This document shows positions 61,559 through 64,000 of a stretch of DNA of 64,000 nucleotides, piece after piece. Every line of letters starts with the position of its first letter. The stretch's first letter is position 1. Source of the DNA: Rhizobium sp. Q54 (GTDB taxonomy: Bacteria; Pseudomonadota; Alphaproteobacteria; Rhizobiales; Xanthobacteraceae); NCBI GenBank assembly GCA_945870035.1, contig CAMBQQ010000002.1, positions 1-64,000 of the forward strand, in the 5' to 3' direction. The translations under genes were made by a program, and so were the position numbers. The notes beneath the pieces were generated by a model. That model was not told the DNA's origin and ran no database searches. It was given only the letters and a program-made list of their open reading frames with translations.

Positions 61559-62545
61559 ATGAAAGCCCTCACGGCGACCCATAACCTTGTGCCGATACGG
61601 ATCGGCCCCCGCCGTTCGGAGGCAGCTGACGTGAGCGCGCGAACCAAAACCAAGATTGCAGCCAAATCTTCCAAAGCATTGCCACCCAAGCTCGCCAAGT
61701 CGGCAAAGCCGGGCAAACAGGCAGTAGCCCGGCTGGTGCAAGACGCCGGCTCCGATATCGACGACGACGCCGAAGACAAGCAGCGCTCCGGCGTCCAGTC
61801 GCTCGGCCGCGCCTTCGGCATTCTCGAGGAAATCGCCAGGCACCGTGACGGCATCGGCCTCGCCGATCTGAGCAAGCTGGTCGGCCTGCACAATTCGACA
61901 ACCTTCCACCTGGCCAAGACGATGGTGTCGCTCGGCTATATCCGCCAGGAAAAGGACACCAAGCGCTACCGCATCGGCCGGCCGCTGTTCGCGCTCGCGG
62001 CCAGCGCCCTCGACGAAATCGAAATGGTGAAAGTCGCCACGCCGTTGCTGGAAGACATGTCGCGCGAAACCGGCGAGACCAGCCACTTCGCCGTCCGCAT
62101 GGGCGACACCGTCGTGGTAATCGCCCGCACCAGTGGCCCGGGCGCTTTCCAGATGACCGACCGTGTCGGCATGGTTCGTCCGGCGCATTGCACCGCGCTC
62201 GGCAAGGTCATTCTGGCGGCGTTGCGTCCCGACCAGCTCGAACGCTTTCTCGCCCGCCTCGACATGAAGCCGTCCACCGATAAATCGATCACCGATATTC
62301 CGATGTTGCTGCGTCAGATCGAAGATATCCGGCACAGCGGGGTCGCCCTCGACGACGGCGAATTCAATCCGGAGGTCCGCTGCCTTGCCGTGCCGGTCAC
62401 GGACTTTACCGGCCAGTTCATCGGCGCCCTTGGAATATCCGGCCCGATCTGGCGCTTGTCGAACCAGACCCTGAAGGACCGCGCGAAAATCGTGCAGGCG
62501 TTCGCCACCCGCTTGTCCGAAGAGTTTGGCGCAAAGCCATCCTGA
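61559..62545 (+). CDS. IclR-family regulator with basic N-terminal extension
   Basis: A 328-aa regulator. Residues about 75-140 form the winged helix (SLGRAFGILEEIARHRDGIGLADLSKLVGLHNSTTFHLAKTM). The rest is the IclR effector domain (TDRVGMVRPAHCTALGKVILAAL; LDDGEFNPEVRCLAVPV). It differs from typical IclR proteins by a Lys/Ala-rich extension of about 70 residues (TKTKIAAKSSKALPPKLAKS), reminiscent of nucleoid-protein tails. AGGAC precedes the ATG; a GTG at 61631 would remove part of the extension. It lies 29 bp after the aldehyde dehydrogenase and probably regulates this island. Confidence 0.85.
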   Translation: MKALTATHNLVPIRIGPRRSEAADVSARTKTKIAAKSSKALPPKLAKSAKPGKQAVARLVQDAGSDIDDDAEDKQRSGVQSLGRAFGILEEIARHRDGIGLADLSKLVGLHNSTTFHLAKTMVSLGYIRQEKDTKRYRIGRPLFALAASALDEIEMVKVATPLLEDMSRETGETSHFAVRMGDTVVVIARTSGPGAFQMTDRVGMVRPAHCTALGKVILAALRPDQLERFLARLDMKPSTDKSITDIPMLLRQIEDIRHSGVALDDGEFNPEVRCLAVPVTDFTGQFIGALGISGPIWRLSNQTLKDRAKIVQAFATRLSEEFGAKPS

Positions 62546-62570
62546 GAACGACCGTCGGTCCACTTAGGCG

Positions 62571-62598
62571 TTGACAGCGGCCCACCTCCCCGTAAATA
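62571..62598 (+). promoter_or_regulatory. Probable sigma-70 promoter of the LivK-type gene
   Basis: TTGACA (62571-62576) and TAAATA (62593-62598) are separated by 16 bp, close to consensus. They lie 95 bp upstream of the binding-protein ATG and just after the iclR gene stop. Confidence 0.55.
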
Positions 62599-62692
62599 TC
62601 ATCCAACAATAAAAAAACGTATCTCACATTGTCGCATGCGCGGCGAGTGAGGCCGAAAGGGGCAAACGCGTCAATCTGGGAGGACATCGACT

Positions 62693-63937
62693 ATGAGCAG
62701 CTACAATCGTCGGCATGTACTGAAGGCGAGCGCCGCACTCGCAGGCGCGTCGGCCCTGGGATTCCCGGCAATCGTCCGCGCCCAGGCAAGCACCATCAAG
62801 ATCGGCCATCTGGTGCCGCTCACCGGCTTTCTCGGCGCGATCGGCAGCTACGCCCAGCTCGGCGTCAAGCTGGCGGCCGAAGAGATCAATGCGGCCGGCG
62901 GCATCATGGGCCGCAAGATCGACCTGATATCGGAAGATTCGGTCAACCCCGCCACTGCCGCCAACAAGGCGCAGCGCATGATCGAACAGGACGGCGCGGT
63001 CGTTCTGCTCGGCGAAATTTCGTCGGCATCGGCGCTGACCATCATGCAGGTCGCCGAGCGCAACAAGAAAGTGTTCTTCTCGACCGGCGCCCGCTCCGAC
63101 GCCTTGCGCGGCAAAAACTGCAATCGCTACTCTTTCCACTGCGACATTCCCAACACCGTGATGGTGAACGCGGTCGGCACCGCGCTCAATCAGAAGGGTC
63201 TGGTCAAGGGCAAGAAGTTCGTCACGCTAACCGCGGACTACATTTTCGGCCATGACCTGCTGAAAGCAGCCAAGTCCTTCTTCGCCGCCAATGACGCTAA
63301 CTTGATCGGCGACGAACTGATTGCCACCGACGTGACCGATTTCAGCCCCTATCTGCTGAAGATCCGACAGGCGAAGCCGGATGTGGTCTGCTGCAATCTC
63401 GCGGGCAACCAGGTGACCAATCTGGTCAAGCAGTATGCCGAGTTCGGATTCCCCTACCCGCTGGTCGGCTTCAATCTTAACACCGGCGATGCCTGGGCAG
63501 CCGGCGCCGGCAATCTGAGCGGTTTCTGGCCGACCGTCTGGTATCACACGCTGGACAATCCGGCCTCCAAGGCCTTCGTCGCCAACTTCACCAAGAAATA
63601 CGGCAAGCCGCCGGAAAATCACGCCTGGATCGAGTACGTCACGCTCAAGCTGCTGGCCCAGGCGATCACCGACACCAAGTCGACCGAAACCGAAGCGCTG
63701 ATCGCGCATTTCGAAAAGCAGACCCAGTTCGATATCATGAAGACGCGCAAGGGTTACTTCCGCACCTGGGACCATCAGCTCGTGCAGGAGGCCTATCCGT
63801 TCACGGTGAAGGCCAAGGCCGACATGAAGGATCAGTGGGACATGCTGGTGCTCGGCGATACGGTTCCGGTGGCCAGCGCGCCGCTTGAGTCGATCTATCC
63901 GAACAAAGAGCAGAATCCCTGCACGATGAAGGTGTAG
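62693..63937 (+). CDS. ABC importer substrate-binding protein, branched-chain amino acid (LivK) family
   Basis: A 414-aa periplasmic type 1 receptor. The N-terminus YNRRHVLKASAALAGASALG is a twin-arginine signal peptide, cleaved near VRAQAS. The mature start IKIGHLVPLTGFLGAIGSYAQLGVKLAAEEINAAGGIMG is a LivK/Peripla_BP_6 opening. In soil alphaproteobacteria many such receptors bind aromatic acids or other organic compounds rather than amino acids. GGGAGGA lies about 8 nt before the ATG. The permease and ATPase genes probably follow beyond the window. It belongs by position to the catabolic island regulated by the preceding IclR protein. Confidence 0.88.
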   Translation: MSSYNRRHVLKASAALAGASALGFPAIVRAQASTIKIGHLVPLTGFLGAIGSYAQLGVKLAAEEINAAGGIMGRKIDLISEDSVNPATAANKAQRMIEQDGAVVLLGEISSASALTIMQVAERNKKVFFSTGARSDALRGKNCNRYSFHCDIPNTVMVNAVGTALNQKGLVKGKKFVTLTADYIFGHDLLKAAKSFFAANDANLIGDELIATDVTDFSPYLLKIRQAKPDVVCCNLAGNQVTNLVKQYAEFGFPYPLVGFNLNTGDAWAAGAGNLSGFWPTVWYHTLDNPASKAFVANFTKKYGKPPENHAWIEYVTLKLLAQAITDTKSTETEALIAHFEKQTQFDIMKTRKGYFRTWDHQLVQEAYPFTVKAKADMKDQWDMLVLGDTVPVASAPLESIYPNKEQNPCTMKV

Positions 63938-63972
63938 CGCGCCGCGTCGCGCGACTATCTTGATTGGCGTGG

Positions 63973-64000
63973 CGGCGCCGGCACATGCAAGCCGGCGCCG
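63973..64000 (+). terminator. Hairpin after the LivK-type gene, at the window edge
   Basis: CGGCGCCGGC-ACATGCAA-GCCGGCGCCG is a perfect 10-bp GC stem with an 8-nt loop, 36 bp after the stop. Whether a T-run follows is not visible. It is the third hairpin found directly after an ABC binding-protein gene in this window. Confidence 0.6.

Noticed and set aside
1-64000. CRISPR arrays, tRNA or rRNA genes, phage or plasmid origins
   Set aside because: I saw no regularly spaced repeats, no cloverleaf-like or rRNA-like sequence and no replication genes.

Overview
The window is GC-rich DNA from a free-living proteobacterium. Its gene families (type I SQR, BigR-type repressor, fused NarK, TRAP carriers, oxidative 2-aminoethylphosphonate route, DUF6455, DUF2478) fit an alphaproteobacterium of the Hyphomicrobiales best. 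That placement is inferred from gene content, not from a marker gene. No rRNA, tRNA or CRISPR array was seen.

Layout. (1) 0-9.8 kb: the end of an IS3-family element, then aromatic and aryl-hydroxyacid catabolism: a flavin hydroxylase, an extradiol dioxygenase, an FAD-linked D-2-hydroxyacid dehydrogenase, a benzoylformate decarboxylase, an IclR regulator and a DctPQM TRAP transporter. (2) 9.8-17 kb: an EAL-domain remnant, an RND pump with its adaptor, and a sulfide module (BigR/SqrR-type repressor, DUF2892 membrane protein, type I sulfide:quinone reductase) sharing one divergent promoter with a palindromic operator. (3) 17-22.8 kb: an NDP-forming acyl-CoA synthetase fused to a GNAT domain, a class I PHA synthase and an FNT-family channel. 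(4) 22.9-33.7 kb: two ABC importers. The first is coupled to a metallophosphodiesterase. The second is a 2-aminoethylphosphonate-type importer coupled to an FAD oxidase and phosphonoacetaldehyde hydrolase (PhnX), with no PhnW transaminase. (5) 33.7-36.6 kb: a nitrogen-oxide graveyard with a nirK-like scrap, an acyl-CoA synthetase scrap and 5'-truncated nnrS-like and crp-like genes lying head to head, beside an intact NsrR repressor and a group III truncated globin. (6) 36.6-49.8 kb: one long leftward transcription unit narK-narG-narH-narJ-narI-ppiC-orf91-nnrS-DUF2478-carbonic anhydrase, read from a promoter with an FNR-type box centred at about -41.5. (7) 50-53.8 kb: two Crp/Fnr regulators, a hemerythrin, a DUF6455 protein and a Mog-type molybdopterin enzyme, with two TTGAC-N4-GTCAA boxes. 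(8) 53.9-64 kb: a second catabolic island with a ThDP enzyme, SDR, cupin, two FAD fumarate-reductase-like oxidoreductases, aldehyde dehydrogenase, an IclR regulator and a LivK-type binding protein.

Together these describe a metabolically flexible organism. It respires nitrate, oxidises sulfide into the quinone pool, scavenges phosphonate, stores PHA and degrades aromatic or related acids. The denitrification part looks eroded: nitrate reductase and NO defence are intact, while a nitrite-reductase remnant and truncated regulator genes suggest past loss or rearrangement. All homology calls were made by reading the translations; no database search was run.
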